Positions 1-8,719 of a stretch of 64,000 nt of DNA are shown piece after piece. Within the stretch, counting starts at the first letter, position 1. Each line of letters starts with the position of its first letter. Made by a program: the position numbers and the translations under genes. The notes below the pieces were generated by a model. It was not told the DNA's origin and searched no databases. It saw only the letters and a program-made list of their open reading frames with translations. Origin of the DNA: Haloplasma contractile (GTDB taxonomy: Bacteria > Bacillota_I > Bacilli_A > Haloplasmatales > Haloplasmataceae); assembly GCA_016841945.1 (NCBI GenBank), contig JAENYC010000007.1, positions 50,221 through 114,220 on the forward strand, read 5' to 3'.

Positions 1-1473
1 GAATGGGATTTACAAATAGAAACCATAAAAAATAATCTCGTTCTATTTACCACAACAATCTTACCAATATATTTGTTTTTGACTATCTTCAGATATCTCG
101 ATATCTATCTTCAAATCTCTTTAACCTTACTAATAACTGCCTTAATATTTGTATTATCTCTTATCGCTAAAACATACATTGCACCCATATTTAGTAAAAT
201 TGTTACCTTCATATCAGAATATAATAATATCAAATTTATATACTTATGGGTCTTCATCTGTCTAATTATTACTCTTTACTTTTTATTTGATTTACCTACA
301 AATAAAATTAGTCATCGTTTAAATTTATCTAATACTGTTCGCTATTATAGTTTTGATAAATTCTCTACAAATTTGAATAACCACTTTGATACAAAAGAAA
401 TCATTAAAATAGATTCTAAACATACAATTGATTCTAAAATAACAGATTATTACCATGATCAACAACATTTATATCTCTACACTAGCAAGGGTGAATTAAT
501 TATATACGATATATTGAGTGAGGAAATAGTAAGTAATATGAACCTTGGTCATCAAGAAAGTTCAGATGATATTATTAGTACTGAAATATATAGTAAATTT
601 ACATTTTATAACGACTACCTCATCTTATTAGCAACCAATAATATGTATTTAGTAAATCCAAATAACACTGTAATCATATCTAATAACACCTGTTTTAATA
701 CTCATAAGTTTTATAAAGATAATGAGCTATATTATCTCAAAAAACAATCTAAGAATATATATAATATGTATAAATTTAATGATGGAGATATCACATTAAA
801 TGAAACCATTGATTTATCTACAACACCTTATGAAAATCTGGAAGTTATTTCAGAGAATTTATTCTATAAACAAAATAATGAATTTGTTCTTTATGATAAT
901 CCATCCATCACCTTTAATATAAAAGATGGAATTCCAACATATGATAAGGAAAGACAAATAATGTATTACGCAATATCAATTGACTACCCTGAATACTATG
1001 AACATAACACGATATATCAAAAAGTAGAAGCTAATGGTACGACAAATTCACTCACATTCAATAAAACACATAATATAAAAGGTGTTGTTATTGACAATTA
1101 TATATACTTTTTAGATGATGAAGAAATGAATAATATTGAAATAATGGATAGTAATTTTAAAATGGACGCTATATATAATCATCTCGAATTACAGCCATTT
1201 TGGATTGGAAATTATTTCGATCAATCCTATATTGGAAATTACAAAAACATCAATAATCAACTAGAATTTATACAAATTGATCAAAATAATGAACATCTTG
1301 TACTTACTGTACAGCAATTACAAGACCGAAAAGTTGATTTAAAATTACCTTTTTATACATATTTTGGAATTGGTACATTTATTCCAATCATTATCGCATT
1401 CTTTATTCCAATTACAAATTATCGGAAATCAATTATCACCATAGATTTTAATTCAAAAACAAAGAAGAAATAA
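1..1473 (+). CDS. Membrane protein with large extracellular domain, 5' end cut by window edge
   Basis: The reading frame is open from base 1, so the true start lies outside the window; the first internal start-like codon is a TTG at 73. Two or three hydrophobic segments fill the N-terminal part (about residues 1-80 from the TTG). A polar region of roughly 330 residues follows, with irregular strand-rich repeats such as LYLYTSKGELIIYDI, which suggest a beta-propeller-like fold. One hydrophobic segment sits near the C-terminus (YFGIGTFIPIIIAFFIP) before a short basic tail. The likely topology is a membrane-anchored sensor or scaffold with its domain outside the cell. No catalytic motif is visible and I do not recognise the family. 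It is head-on to replication and ends at a strong terminator. Confidence 0.75.
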   Translation, partial: EWDLQIETIKNNLVLFTTTILPIYLFLTIFRYLDIYLQISLTLLITALIFVLSLIAKTYIAPIFSKIVTFISEYNNIKFIYLWVFICLIITLYFLFDLPTNKISHRLNLSNTVRYYSFDKFSTNLNNHFDTKEIIKIDSKHTIDSKITDYYHDQQHLYLYTSKGELIIYDILSEEIVSNMNLGHQESSDDIISTEIYSKFTFYNDYLILLATNNMYLVNPNNTVIISNNTCFNTHKFYKDNELYYLKKQSKNIYNMYKFNDGDITLNETIDLSTTPYENLEVISENLFYKQNNEFVLYDNPSITFNIKDGIPTYDKERQIMYYAISIDYPEYYEHNTIYQKVEANGTTNSLTFNKTHNIKGVVIDNYIYFLDDEEMNNIEIMDSNFKMDAIYNHLELQPFWIGNYFDQSYIGNYKNINNQLEFIQIDQNNEHLVLTVQQLQDRKVDLKLPFYTYFGIGTFIPIIIAFFIPITNYRKSIITIDFNSKTKKK

Positions 1474-1475
1474 CT

Positions 1476-1511
1476 ATAAAAAAGGCGAAATACATCATTT
1501 CGCCTTTTTTA
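1476..1511 (+). terminator. Rho-independent terminator after the left-edge membrane protein
   Basis: A perfect hairpin (arms AAAGGCGAAAT and ATTTCGCCTTT around a short loop) is followed by a T-run, three bases after the stop codon. Confidence 0.85.
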
Positions 1512-1629
1512 TTATTTGTGAAAGTTTTATTAAGTTTATTTAAACGACTATTTTTTTGCCTATACAAAAATATATTATCTTCGTATATTATATAGAACAT
1601 ATAATTATACATTTAGGAGGATTTTATAA

Positions 1630-1866
1630 ATGGAATATGGACAAGTTCCAAATAATTACATAAACAAAGGTCTAGACAATCGATTTGGTGGTTTTGGTCG
1701 CTTTGGTTTCCCTGGTATCGGTATTGGTGGTTTTGGTCGCTTTGGTTTCCCTGGACTGGGTTTTGGTAGATTTGGGTTTCCATGGTTTGGATTTGGTCCA
1801 TTTGGTAGGTTTGGATTCCCTTGGTTCGGTTTAGGTGGATTTAGATTCCCTTGGTTTTTTTGGTAA
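1630..1866 (+). CDS. Small Gly/Phe-rich repeat protein (GRFGFP repeats)
   Basis: A 78-residue protein preceded by a strong ribosome binding site (AGGAGG at 1616-1621, 8 bases before ATG). After a short polar head (MEYGQVPNNYINKGLDNR) the rest is a low-complexity array of about five GRFGFP units with the variants GFPGIGI, GFPGLG, GFPWFG and RFPWFFW, ending in a Trp/Phe-rich tail. There is no signal peptide or charged membrane anchor. At DNA level two 29-base copies (1687-1715 and 1726-1754) repeat at a 39-base period, so the array grew by in-frame duplication. Such compositions occur in surface, coat or self-assembling proteins; the role here is unknown. It has its own terminator. The opposite strand also carries an open frame, but without a binding site. 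Confidence 0.7.
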   Translation: MEYGQVPNNYINKGLDNRFGGFGRFGFPGIGIGGFGRFGFPGLGFGRFGFPWFGFGPFGRFGFPWFGLGGFRFPWFFW

Positions 1867-1878
1867 TCCATATTATGA

Positions 1879-1920
1879 ACCATAAAAAAGGCAGAAGAAT
1901 TCTTCTGTTTTTTTTATGGT
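1879..1920 (+). terminator. Terminator after the Gly/Phe repeat gene
   Basis: Long hairpin: an ACCATAAAAAAGGCAGAAG arm pairs with CTTCTG plus a T-run and ATGGT. It is A/T-symmetric and could act in both directions. Confidence 0.75.
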
Positions 1921-2213
1921 TTTATTGAACATGTCTTTATTTACCGTTCATAAAAACATATACAAATGTGTACATGACATGTTTTTATTATTTCAATTGC
2001 TTGAAAACCATAGATGAACATTAAATCTATGGATTAACGTTAGGAAATCTCACCCTAAAGACAGAACGAATATTAATCATCACATAAGTTTATTTTAAAC
2101 TTAAGGAATGCTCTGAATAGGCTGTTAGCCTCGCTACTTGGTATTTTGATTAATCTTAAGTACGTGCATCATAATCTTTACAAGTTATCATGTGGCGTTG
2201 CTTAAGATTTTTA
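1921..2213 (-). other. Non-coding 3' flank of the IS607-type element (possible guide-RNA region)
   Basis: No convincing gene. In the tnpB sense this is the sequence downstream of the tnpB stop, where TnpB elements usually encode their guide RNA. Local inverted repeats are visible, for example CCATAGAT / ATCTATGG at about 2009-2035. I cannot define the RNA or the element end by eye. Confidence 0.3.
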
Positions 2214-2954
2214 CTAACTTTTTAATTTTTCTATTCTATCGCTAAATTTATCATTTTTTATTATGTTTGATAAACTAGACCAACGTAAATACATTGTCTT
2301 TTTATGTTTTAAAAAATTAAAATCTCCTAATGGATTAACATAAGGGAATCTTTCCATTTTATATCCTAATTCTCTTCTTGCTATCACACACGCTGCACTT
2401 CCATGAGAAGATAATCCATATCGTTTCATAAATTTAAATTGTCCTATTATTGATGTATAAGAAGGATTAATTTCTATTACTTCTACTCCACATCTACTAG
2501 CTTTTGATTTAATCATGTCATAAAACAATTTATAGGCAAATCCTGACAACAACTTAATATTTTTATATTTCTTTACTAGTTTAGTTAATCTTTCATCCTT
2601 TGGATTCTTTTTCAGATTCTCCATTAATCTTTGATGTAGGTTGATTTTTGAATTAGTTTGTTTTTGTATAGCTATTTTAATAGACTCTATTTTATCTTTT
2701 AATTGATTGATTTGATATCTTCTACATTCAATAAATGATTTTATTTTACCATCAATTTCATTATATAAAGAATTGAATTGTCTTGCACTTATCTTAAATG
2801 TTTTTATATAAGTCTTCTTTAAACTATTCCTTTTTATCTTTCTTACTATAATATCAACAAACAGCTTCCTTTCAATTGAACCGAAAAAGGAAGCTGCTTC
2901 ATCTAAATACTGTGTATATTGATTTTTAATTTTCGTCTGGTAAGTTCGCAACAT
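2214..2954 (-). pseudogene. tnpB: Internally deleted TnpB-family nuclease of the IS607-type element
   Basis: 246 residues. The N-terminal part (about 1-105) matches the helical, basic front of OrfB/TnpB proteins (ARQFNSLYNEIDGKIKS, then a Lys-rich coil ending KINLHQ). The C-terminal part (about 140-246) matches the end of the same clade (LLSGFAYKLFYDMIKSK, VEVIEINPSYTSIIG, AACVIARRELG). Relatives are much longer; the middle, which should hold the RuvC-I Asp and RuvC-II Glu, is absent and replaced by a short Lys-rich linker. The frame is intact, so this looks like an in-frame internal deletion, and the product should lack RNA-guided nuclease activity. The start is ATG at 2954, overlapping tnpA by 29 bases. 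Known from the family: TnpB uses a guide RNA from the element's 3' end. Confidence 0.75.
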
Positions 2955-3585
2955 CTTCTATCGCCACCTTTACCTTCTCCTTTAGAACCTTATTTTTACC
3001 ACTTCTTAGTCCATACAATTTTCCTGAAAAACTAGTCACTATCGATAATAAATCATCAGTTAATTCTTCATATATTGTTCTTTCATTAGGTTTATCATCT
3101 ATTACTTGTATGTTTACATTGTGACTCTTAAAATAAACTTCTAAATAATTAAATCCAAATCGTGTTAATCGGTCTTTATATCTTATCGCTAGTGTTGATA
3201 TTTCCCCATTTCTAGCTCGTTTCATTATTTTGATTAAACCTTTTCTTTTATCATTTAGTCCCGATCCAACATCAGTAATTATCTCTATATTATTATACGT
3301 TCTTAAATCAAGTTTTTCTTTGATATAATTTACTTGTCTATCTAAATCTCCTTTCCTTTTTTGTTCAAGGGATGCTACCCTAGCATATATCACAAGGTTT
3401 CTTTCAGGTGACAACATATTACTTTCACCTAATAAACGTTCGATTTCACTTCTTGGAAATCTTCGTCTATTAGTAGGTGTCCTAACTACTTTAATCTTTC
3501 CAGATCTATCCCATCTTTGAAGTGTTAGAACAGAAACACCTAAAATTTTCGCTGCTTCTTTTGGAGTATATAATTCTTTTATCAT
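2926..3585 (-). CDS. tnpA: IS607-type serine recombinase TnpA, catalytic Ser apparently replaced by Ala
   Basis: Counted from an upstream TTG at 3600 the frame is 224 residues; the ATG at 3585 (MIKELYTPKEAAKILGV) is the more likely start and gives 219. An N-terminal MerR-like helix-turn-helix (YTPKEAAKILGVSVLTLQRW) is followed by a resolvase domain with DLDRQ, ITDVGSGLN, RKGL and YKDRLTRFG. In serine recombinases the nucleophile is the Ser after YxRV; here the motif is YARVASLEQ (codons GTA GCA TCC), so that position is Ala (76 from the TTG) and only the next residue is Ser. One base change (TCA to GCA) would explain it. The protein is otherwise full length. It probably binds DNA but cannot cleave, unless the neighbouring Ser substitutes. 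Confidence 0.8.
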   Translation of the reverse strand: MIKELYTPKEAAKILGVSVLTLQRWDRSGKIKVVRTPTNRRRFPRSEIERLLGESNMLSPERNLVIYARVASLEQKRKGDLDRQVNYIKEKLDLRTYNNIEIITDVGSGLNDKRKGLIKIMKRARNGEISTLAIRYKDRLTRFGFNYLEVYFKSHNVNIQVIDDKPNERTIYEELTDDLLSIVTSFSGKLYGLRSGKNKVLKEKVKVAIEDVANLPDEN

Positions 3586-3663
3586 AGGTTTATTATACAA
3601 TATTTTCTAATTTTGTTTATAATTGATTATAAAATTAGATGACAGTTGATAACCCTAACTAAT

Positions 3664-4626
3664 TTAATTAATATTATCCTTAAAAAAATCTACTAAGTCG
3701 TCTAACATTTTATTATTAACTTCATGTCTGACTCCTTCATACATAATCATTTGTGCATTAACATCTAATTGTTTATATACCAATTTAGATTTTTTCCAAC
3801 GTCTTATCATATCTTCGCTAAGTATTTTAATTATTAATTGTCGTTCTTCATCATTAAAAGCATCATCATAATGTAATGTATCATTATCATCAAGGTTTCC
3901 CATATAAATATATTGTGGAACCTTTTTATAATCATCTATATTGAACTCTATATCCGCTATATCTTTGATATCATATACTCCAATTGGATATATTAAGTTC
4001 TTTCCTTCTAAAGTAGGAACAGGTAAAATTGGCATACAATTGATTCCACCAGAAGCTACCGCTTTTACTTTGTTAGGATGTAATACTGTATATCGATTTA
4101 CAAAGCTTCCAGAGGCTGAAAATCCATTCAATAACACTTTGTCATCAACCATCATTTTCATTTTTTTCAATCGTTTTTGAGCATCATAAATCATACTATT
4201 TAGTTGCAAATCTATTCTTGCAAATTTTCCATTATTCTTCATTAAAGTATCTCTATCTAGTGCATGGGTATACATTCTCCATTCACTTCTAGGTCTATCA
4301 AAAACAGGAACTAATAATGGAAGTTTTAACTTATCAGCAATCTTTCTTGTTTTACCAATTTTAATTAATCTTAATGCATCCTTATCATGTTCTTCATGTT
4401 CATCACTTACTCTACCTGCGTTATTAGGTTCAACTAATAAGTATTTTATTTTATGTTTATCAATATTCTTTGGAATATATAAATAGTAGTTAAAATTAAA
4501 ACCTTTTTTGGGATTTGCTTCGATATTTAGTAGACGAGATTTATTTTTAAAATAATAATATAAAACAATTACAACAAAAATAACTATTATTAGTATTATT
4601 CTATGTTTTATAATTATTTCTATCAT
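3664..4626 (-). CDS. Membrane-anchored alpha/beta hydrolase
   Basis: 320 residues. An N-terminal membrane anchor (about residues 8-27, IILIIVIFVVIVLYYYF) is followed by an alpha/beta-hydrolase domain. The nucleophile elbow is GFSASGSF (Ser at the centre of GxSxS), a candidate acid lies in MGNLDDND and the candidate His in EGVRHEV near the C-terminus. An early VEPNNAGR segment resembles the oxyanion-hole strand of esterase or peptidase-like members. The substrate is unknown. The start ATG has AGAGGTG just upstream. It follows rlmH with a 64-base gap and is the last chromosomal gene before the IS607-type element. Confidence 0.7.
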   Translation of the reverse strand: MIEIIIKHRIILIIVIFVVIVLYYYFKNKSRLLNIEANPKKGFNFNYYLYIPKNIDKHKIKYLLVEPNNAGRVSDEHEEHDKDALRLIKIGKTRKIADKLKLPLLVPVFDRPRSEWRMYTHALDRDTLMKNNGKFARIDLQLNSMIYDAQKRLKKMKMMVDDKVLLNGFSASGSFVNRYTVLHPNKVKAVASGGINCMPILPVPTLEGKNLIYPIGVYDIKDIADIEFNIDDYKKVPQYIYMGNLDDNDTLHYDDAFNDEERQLIIKILSEDMIRRWKKSKLVYKQLDVNAQMIMYEGVRHEVNNKMLDDLVDFFKDNIN

Positions 4627-4690
4627 TCAGTCACCTCTATATATACTTATAAATATTTTTTTATAATATTAACTGTTAAAAGTAATTTTT

Positions 4691-5170
4691 TCATTTATGA
4701 TACGGTTCATTTTTTATAATTTTAAAAGAACGATATATTTGTTCAAGTAAAATTAATCTCATGAGCTGGTGAGGAAATGTAAAATTAGAAAAGGAAAGCA
4801 ATTCATTTGAACGATCAATGACTTCTTTACTCAAACCGTTAGAACCCCCTATCACAAAGACAATGTCCCGCCCATTGTATATCATATGCTTATTAAAAAA
4901 ATCAGCTAATTGTTCACTGTTTTTTTCTTTGCCCTTAATAGCTAGTGAAATGACATAATCATTTTGTGCGATTTTAGACATTATTTTACTTCCTTCTATA
5001 GTTAAAACTTGTCGTAATTCATTAACAGTTAAATTCTCTGGTGCTTTTTCATCAGGTACTTCTATTAACTTAAGTTTTATATAGGGTGTTAATCGTTTTA
5101 TATATTCATTGATTCCACCTTCTAGATACTTTTCTTTTATCTTTCCAACACTAATGATTTTTATCTTCAT
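4691..5170 (-). CDS. rlmH: 23S rRNA pseudouridine-1915 N3-methyltransferase RlmH
   Basis: 159 residues, the normal length for this SPOUT-class methyltransferase, which uses S-adenosylmethionine to methylate pseudouridine 1915 in helix 69 of 23S rRNA on assembled ribosomes. Visible signatures: MKIKIISVGKIKEKYL at the start, the cofactor-knot region FVIGGSNGLSKEV, and the C-terminal FPHQLMRLILLEQIYRSFKI ending EPYHK. The start has GTTGGTGA upstream and lies 15 bases after yycJ, so the two are probably co-transcribed. Placement left of the origin next to yycJ is typical for Firmicutes. Confidence 0.95.
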   Translation of the reverse strand: MKIKIISVGKIKEKYLEGGINEYIKRLTPYIKLKLIEVPDEKAPENLTVNELRQVLTIEGSKIMSKIAQNDYVISLAIKGKEKNSEQLADFFNKHMIYNGRDIVFVIGGSNGLSKEVIDRSNELLSFSNFTFPHQLMRLILLEQIYRSFKIIKNEPYHK

Positions 5171-5185
5171 TCAATCACCAACTTA

Positions 5186-5971
5186 TTATAAAAGGGTTGA
5201 TTCACTTAGTTCATATTGTTTAGCAACAATGAATTTAATATCATTCTGATGAATGCATTGAGAGAATACTTCTTTTACTGTAAGTAATAATATATCCTCA
5301 TTATTTGCTTCTTCGCTAATATGCGCTAAATAGATAACTTTAGTTCGCTTACTAACAACACGCAACAATGTATGTAATGCATCTTCATTACATAAATGTC
5401 CATTATCACCAAGTATTCGTTTTTTAAGACTCCACGGTCTTTTCGTACACATCAGCATCTCTATATTATGATTCGTTTCCATAATGTATACATCAGCATC
5501 TTTAATCTTTTCTTCGTTCTCCTGGCTAATATAACCTGAATCCGTTAAATAAACAATCTTTTTACCTTCACCTCTAATCACATAGCCAAAAGGTTCTAAA
5601 GCATCATGTGATACAAGAAAAGGAATAATGCTTGTATCATTTAAATAAACTTCTTCTTCTGTATCTATCACATTATAGTATTCATAAGTAATACCTATTT
5701 TCTTTCTTGACACTATAGCTTTATAGGTACCATGACTTAATATAATATAAATTGAATGTCTTTTAATTAATACCGCTAATCCTTTTATATGGTCTGTATG
5801 CTCATGTGTAATAAAAATAGCATCGATTTCATCAATCGTCACATTTACTTCATTCAATCTATTTTTTAAAGCTTTATACGTTATACCAACATCAATTAAA
5901 AATTTATTTTGTTTTGTTTCTATTAACGTACAATTACCCTTACTACCACTTGCAAGCATTGTTATTTTCAT
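5186..5971 (-). CDS. yycJ: YycJ/WalJ-family metallo-beta-lactamase-fold hydrolase
   Basis: 261 residues with a metallo-beta-lactamase fold. The metal-binding motif is THEHTDH (about residue 57), with further ligands in SHGTYKA, VSHD, YLTDSGYIS and LAHIS. The head (MKITMLASGSKGNCTLI) is characteristic of YycJ/WalJ. In Bacilli the gene usually sits at the end of the walRK operon and its product is implicated in DNA or cell-wall related processes; no walRK genes are in this window. It is probably a nuclease or phosphodiesterase in the cytoplasm. It is followed closely by rlmH. Confidence 0.85.
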   Translation of the reverse strand: MKITMLASGSKGNCTLIETKQNKFLIDVGITYKALKNRLNEVNVTIDEIDAIFITHEHTDHIKGLAVLIKRHSIYIILSHGTYKAIVSRKKIGITYEYYNVIDTEEEVYLNDTSIIPFLVSHDALEPFGYVIRGEGKKIVYLTDSGYISQENEEKIKDADVYIMETNHNIEMLMCTKRPWSLKKRILGDNGHLCNEDALHTLLRVVSKRTKVIYLAHISEEANNEDILLLTVKEVFSQCIHQNDIKFIVAKQYELSESTLL

Positions 5972-6024
5972 CTTACCACATCCTCACATCAACCTATTGT
6001 ACCATAAACGATGTGTATTTTCTA

Positions 6025-7140
6025 TTATAATATTCCTTTCAAACATTCTTTTTTTATCCATCCAAATTCAGTCTTGGATTTTACTAATGCGTAATCCTGA
6101 TGAGATAGAACATATTTTACTATAGAACCTTTCTTTATTCTTAAAAACCTTGAAACATAGTCTATTTTATAAGGATTAAATAGACACGAATCATTATCTT
6201 TAATGATAAAGTCATTAAAGATATACCCCACTTTTTTCGTATCCAAATTCTTAACTAAAGAGAATATTTGATCTTCCTCAATGACTTTCACCTTATTAAG
6301 TTTCCAATCAATTTTCACAAGACGTTCATCAAATGGTATACAATCTTTAATCACTTCAAATGTCAGATGTTTATCTTCATCAACTTGTTTATAATAATAT
6401 TTTTCTTTAATTTTTGTGATGACCAATGCATTTAATTGCTTGTTTCCTTTTATAGTTCCACCATCGATACATATAATATTCTTATCCTTTAAATGAATGA
6501 TATCGTTATTGATGCTTAAAGGACGAATATTTTGGGTTGGCCAATGCCCAACAACGACAGTTTTACCTGAGATATTTTTCTTTTGATAATATGCATCTGT
6601 TCTTAAGATAGAATTTACACTACTATCTCTCCAATCTTTTACTTCATCAATTCCTGAATGAACAAAAATATGACCATTTAATTCTAAACCATAAGGCAAA
6701 TTACATAAGAACAAAATATCATCTTTAACATAATCTAATAAAATTTCCTTTAATTCTTTACCAGACCTAATCGAATGAATATCAACTTTATATTTTATCA
6801 ACCATTCTTTCAGCAAACCATTTCTTTTTGATTTTTTTAGTGCATCTAATAAAACATCACTCATATCATCGTTCATAAGGTATTTTTGAAAAATATATTC
6901 ATGATTACCACTAACGATATAGGTTCTCTTTCTATCATTCAATTTTCTAATTAATTTAAGTGTTTCGATATTTTGATCACCTTTATTAATAAAATCACCT
7001 AAAATAATCAGATAATCTTCTTCATTAATTTTAATTTTCTTTAATAAAGAGGTTAGATATTCAAAGTAACCATGTACATCGCTGATTACTATAATTTTAT
7101 ATTCTCCACTATCTTTTAATGTCAATAATCGATTTTCCAT
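6025..7140 (-). CDS. Calcineurin-like metallophosphatase with C-terminal SH3-like segment
   Basis: 371 residues. Residues 1-245 hold a PPP/ApaH-type metallophosphatase core with all metal motifs: SDVHG, LGDFINKGD, SGNHEY, a later VGHWPT and IDGGTIKG. This resembles bis(5'-nucleosyl)-tetraphosphatase or PrpE-like protein phosphatases. The remaining ~125 residues are extra; the last ~45 (RIKKGSIVKYV to EFGWIKKECLKG) look like a bacterial SH3-type barrel, a possible binding module. The start ATG is preceded by AGGTGTGAG. The substrate could be Ap4A or phosphoproteins; the sequence alone does not decide. Confidence 0.75.
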   Translation of the reverse strand: MENRLLTLKDSGEYKIIVISDVHGYFEYLTSLLKKIKINEEDYLIILGDFINKGDQNIETLKLIRKLNDRKRTYIVSGNHEYIFQKYLMNDDMSDVLLDALKKSKRNGLLKEWLIKYKVDIHSIRSGKELKEILLDYVKDDILFLCNLPYGLELNGHIFVHSGIDEVKDWRDSSVNSILRTDAYYQKKNISGKTVVVGHWPTQNIRPLSINNDIIHLKDKNIICIDGGTIKGNKQLNALVITKIKEKYYYKQVDEDKHLTFEVIKDCIPFDERLVKIDWKLNKVKVIEEDQIFSLVKNLDTKKVGYIFNDFIIKDNDSCLFNPYKIDYVSRFLRIKKGSIVKYVLSHQDYALVKSKTEFGWIKKECLKGIL

Positions 7141-7157
7141 CTACTCACACCTACTTC

Positions 7158-7187
7158 TAAAAGGCCTATCTTTCAATAGGCCTTTAT
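7158..7187 (-). terminator. Hairpin terminator after serS
   Basis: The perfect stem AAAGGCCTAT / ATAGGCCTTT lies between the serS stop and the phosphatase start. The T-run on the minus strand is short, so read-through is likely. Confidence 0.6.
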
Positions 7188-7189
7188 AA

Positions 7190-8467
7190 TTATTTTATAA
7201 CTTTTACTCCACTCATATAAGGTTGTAACACATCCGGTATTAATACTGTACCATCTTCCTGCTGATAGTTTTCAATGATTGCAGCCCATGTACGACCAAC
7301 GGCCAATCCAGAACCATTTAGCGTATGAACAAACTCAGGTTTTCCTTTTGGAGTACGTCTAAATTTTATATTTGCTCTACGCGCCTGATAATCTTCAAAA
7401 TTACTACAAGATGAGATCTCTTTATAGTTTTGGTAAGACGGCATCCAAACTTCAAGGTCATATGTTTTGGCAGCACTAAATCCTAAATCACCCCCGCATA
7501 GATTCACTACTCGATATGGTAATTCTAACAATTTTAATATTTTTTCAGCTTCTTCTGTTAATTGTTCTAATATTTTATATGAATCTTCTGGTTTACAAAA
7601 TTTAACTAACTCAACTTTATTAAATTGATGTAGTCTAATTATTCCTCTTGTATCTCTTCCTGCAGAACCTGCTTCTGATCTAAAACAAGGTGTGTAGGCG
7701 CAATAAGAAATTGGCAAACTCTCTAAGTTTAATATTTCATCACGATGATAGTTAGTAACTGGTACTTCAGCCGTAGGTACTAAGAAATAATTTTGATTGT
7801 CATGTAATTTAAACGCATCTTCTTCAAACTTAGGAAGTTGTCCTGTTCCCGTCATGCTTTCTCGGTTTACAATAGCAGGTGGCATCAATTCTTCATAATG
7901 ATGTTTGTTTATATGTACATCCAACATAAAACTTATTAAGGCACGTTCTAATTTCGCACCAAGACCTCTGTATATAACAAAGCGAGAACCAGTTATCTTT
8001 CCTGCTCGATTAAAGTCAACCAAGTTGAGATCTTCTGCTAGTTCCCAATGAGGTTTACTTTTAAAACTAAACTTAGGTGGTTGACCTACTTTCTTAAGTT
8101 CTACGTTATCTTTTTCAGATGTTCCACGTGGAACATTTTTATTAGGTAAATTGGGTGTCATCAACAAAATTCGTTGTATTTCATCATCGATTTGTCTTAA
8201 TTTGTCATCTAATTCTTTAATCTTCTCTGTATCTAAATTCATTTCATCAAGTAAAGGTTGAATATCTTTCTTTTCTCTTTTGTATTGTCCTATTTTTTTA
8301 GAAACAGTATTTTTTTGTGCTTTTAATTTTTCTACCTCTATAATAATGTCTCTTCTTTTTTTATCCAATTCTTTAAACTGATCTAAATAATCAAAATCAC
8401 CATTCCTTAAACTTAAACGCTTTTTTACTTCATCATAGTTATCTCTTAAATATTTTGTGTCTAACAT
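7190..8467 (-). CDS. serS: Seryl-tRNA synthetase
   Basis: 425 residues, the normal size of bacterial SerRS, which charges tRNA-Ser with serine in the cytoplasm. The N-terminal ~100 residues form the coiled-coil tRNA-binding arm. The class II core shows motif 1 around [16 protein letters not shown], motif 2 [14 protein letters not shown] and motif 3 [17 protein letters not shown]. The start has AAAAGGAGG upstream. A T-box leader directly precedes it, so expression should rise when tRNA-Ser is uncharged. The codons for NVPRGT contain a perfect parS-like palindrome (8120-8135). Confidence 0.97.
   Translation of the reverse strand: MLDTKYLRDNYDEVKKRLSLRNGDFDYLDQFKELDKKRRDIIIEVEKLKAQKNTVSKKIGQYKREKKDIQPLLDEMNLDTEKIKELDDKLRQIDDEIQRILLMTPNLPNKNVPRGTSEKDNVELKKVGQPPKFSFKSKPHWELAEDLNLVDFNRAGKITGSRFVIYRGLGAKLERALISFMLDVHINKHHYEELMPPAIVNRESMTGTGQLPKFEEDAFKLHDNQNYFLVPTAEVPVTNYHRDEILNLESLPISYCAYTPCFRSEAGSAGRDTRGIIRLHQFNKVELVKFCKPEDSYKILEQLTEEAEKILKLLELPYRVVNLCGGDLGFSAAKTYDLEVWMPSYQNYKEISSCSNFEDYQARRANIKFRRTPKGKPEFVHTLNGSGLAVGRTWAAIIENYQQEDGTVLIPDVLQPYMSGVKVIK
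8120..8135. promoter_or_regulatory. parS-like ParB/Spo0J binding site inside serS
   Basis: TGTTCCACGTGGAACA is a perfect 16-base palindrome and matches the parS consensus of Firmicutes (TGTTNCACGTGNAACA). It lies about 12 kb from the origin. spo0J and soj are in the same window, so it is a likely centromere-like site. Confidence 0.8.
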
Positions 8468-8489
8468 TTTTTCCTCCTTTTAAATTATG

Positions 8490-8712
8490 TAATAAAAAAA
8501 CTCGTCCCACTGTAAGGGACGAGTTAACCCGCGTTGCCACCCTAGTTAGAGTCTTCACTCTCAACTTTATAAAGATAACGGTTTAGCCGAAAATGTTTTA
8601 ACATTTTACTCAAAGGGAGATTCATAATAGTATTACATCAGTTCACACCACCACTGACTCTCTTAAGTAATAATCTATTATTACTAATCCTTATCATCGC
8701 TTTCATATTATT
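8490..8712 (-). promoter_or_regulatory. T-box leader controlling serS
   Basis: On the minus strand the T-box core AACTAGGGTGGCAACGCGG (8529-8547) is followed by a terminator hairpin whose arms AACTCGTCCC / GGGACGAGTT lead into a T-run (8493-8525). Upstream sequence can form the stem I hairpins; a UCU/UCC serine codon in GAATCTCCC is the probable specifier. Uncharged tRNA-Ser would stabilise the antiterminator and permit serS transcription. Confidence 0.9.
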
Positions 8713-8719
8713 TTCTATT

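Larger units (their letters stand above)
2214..3600 (-). mobile_element. Decayed IS607-family element (tnpA serine recombinase plus truncated tnpB)
   Basis: Two overlapping minus-strand genes in the order tnpA then tnpB, the IS607 arrangement of a MerR-headed serine recombinase with a TnpB-type nuclease. IS607 elements lack terminal inverted repeats, so the outer ends are not resolved; only the coding span is given. Both genes show signs of inactivation (see the separate entries). The element lies just downstream of a hydrolase gene in the same orientation. Confidence 0.8.

Noticed and set aside
1656..1883. Minus-strand Pro-rich open frame opposite the Gly/Phe repeat gene
   Set aside because: It is the mirror of the repeat array (Gly/Phe codons read back as Pro/Lys). 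It has no ribosome binding site, while the plus frame has a perfect one.
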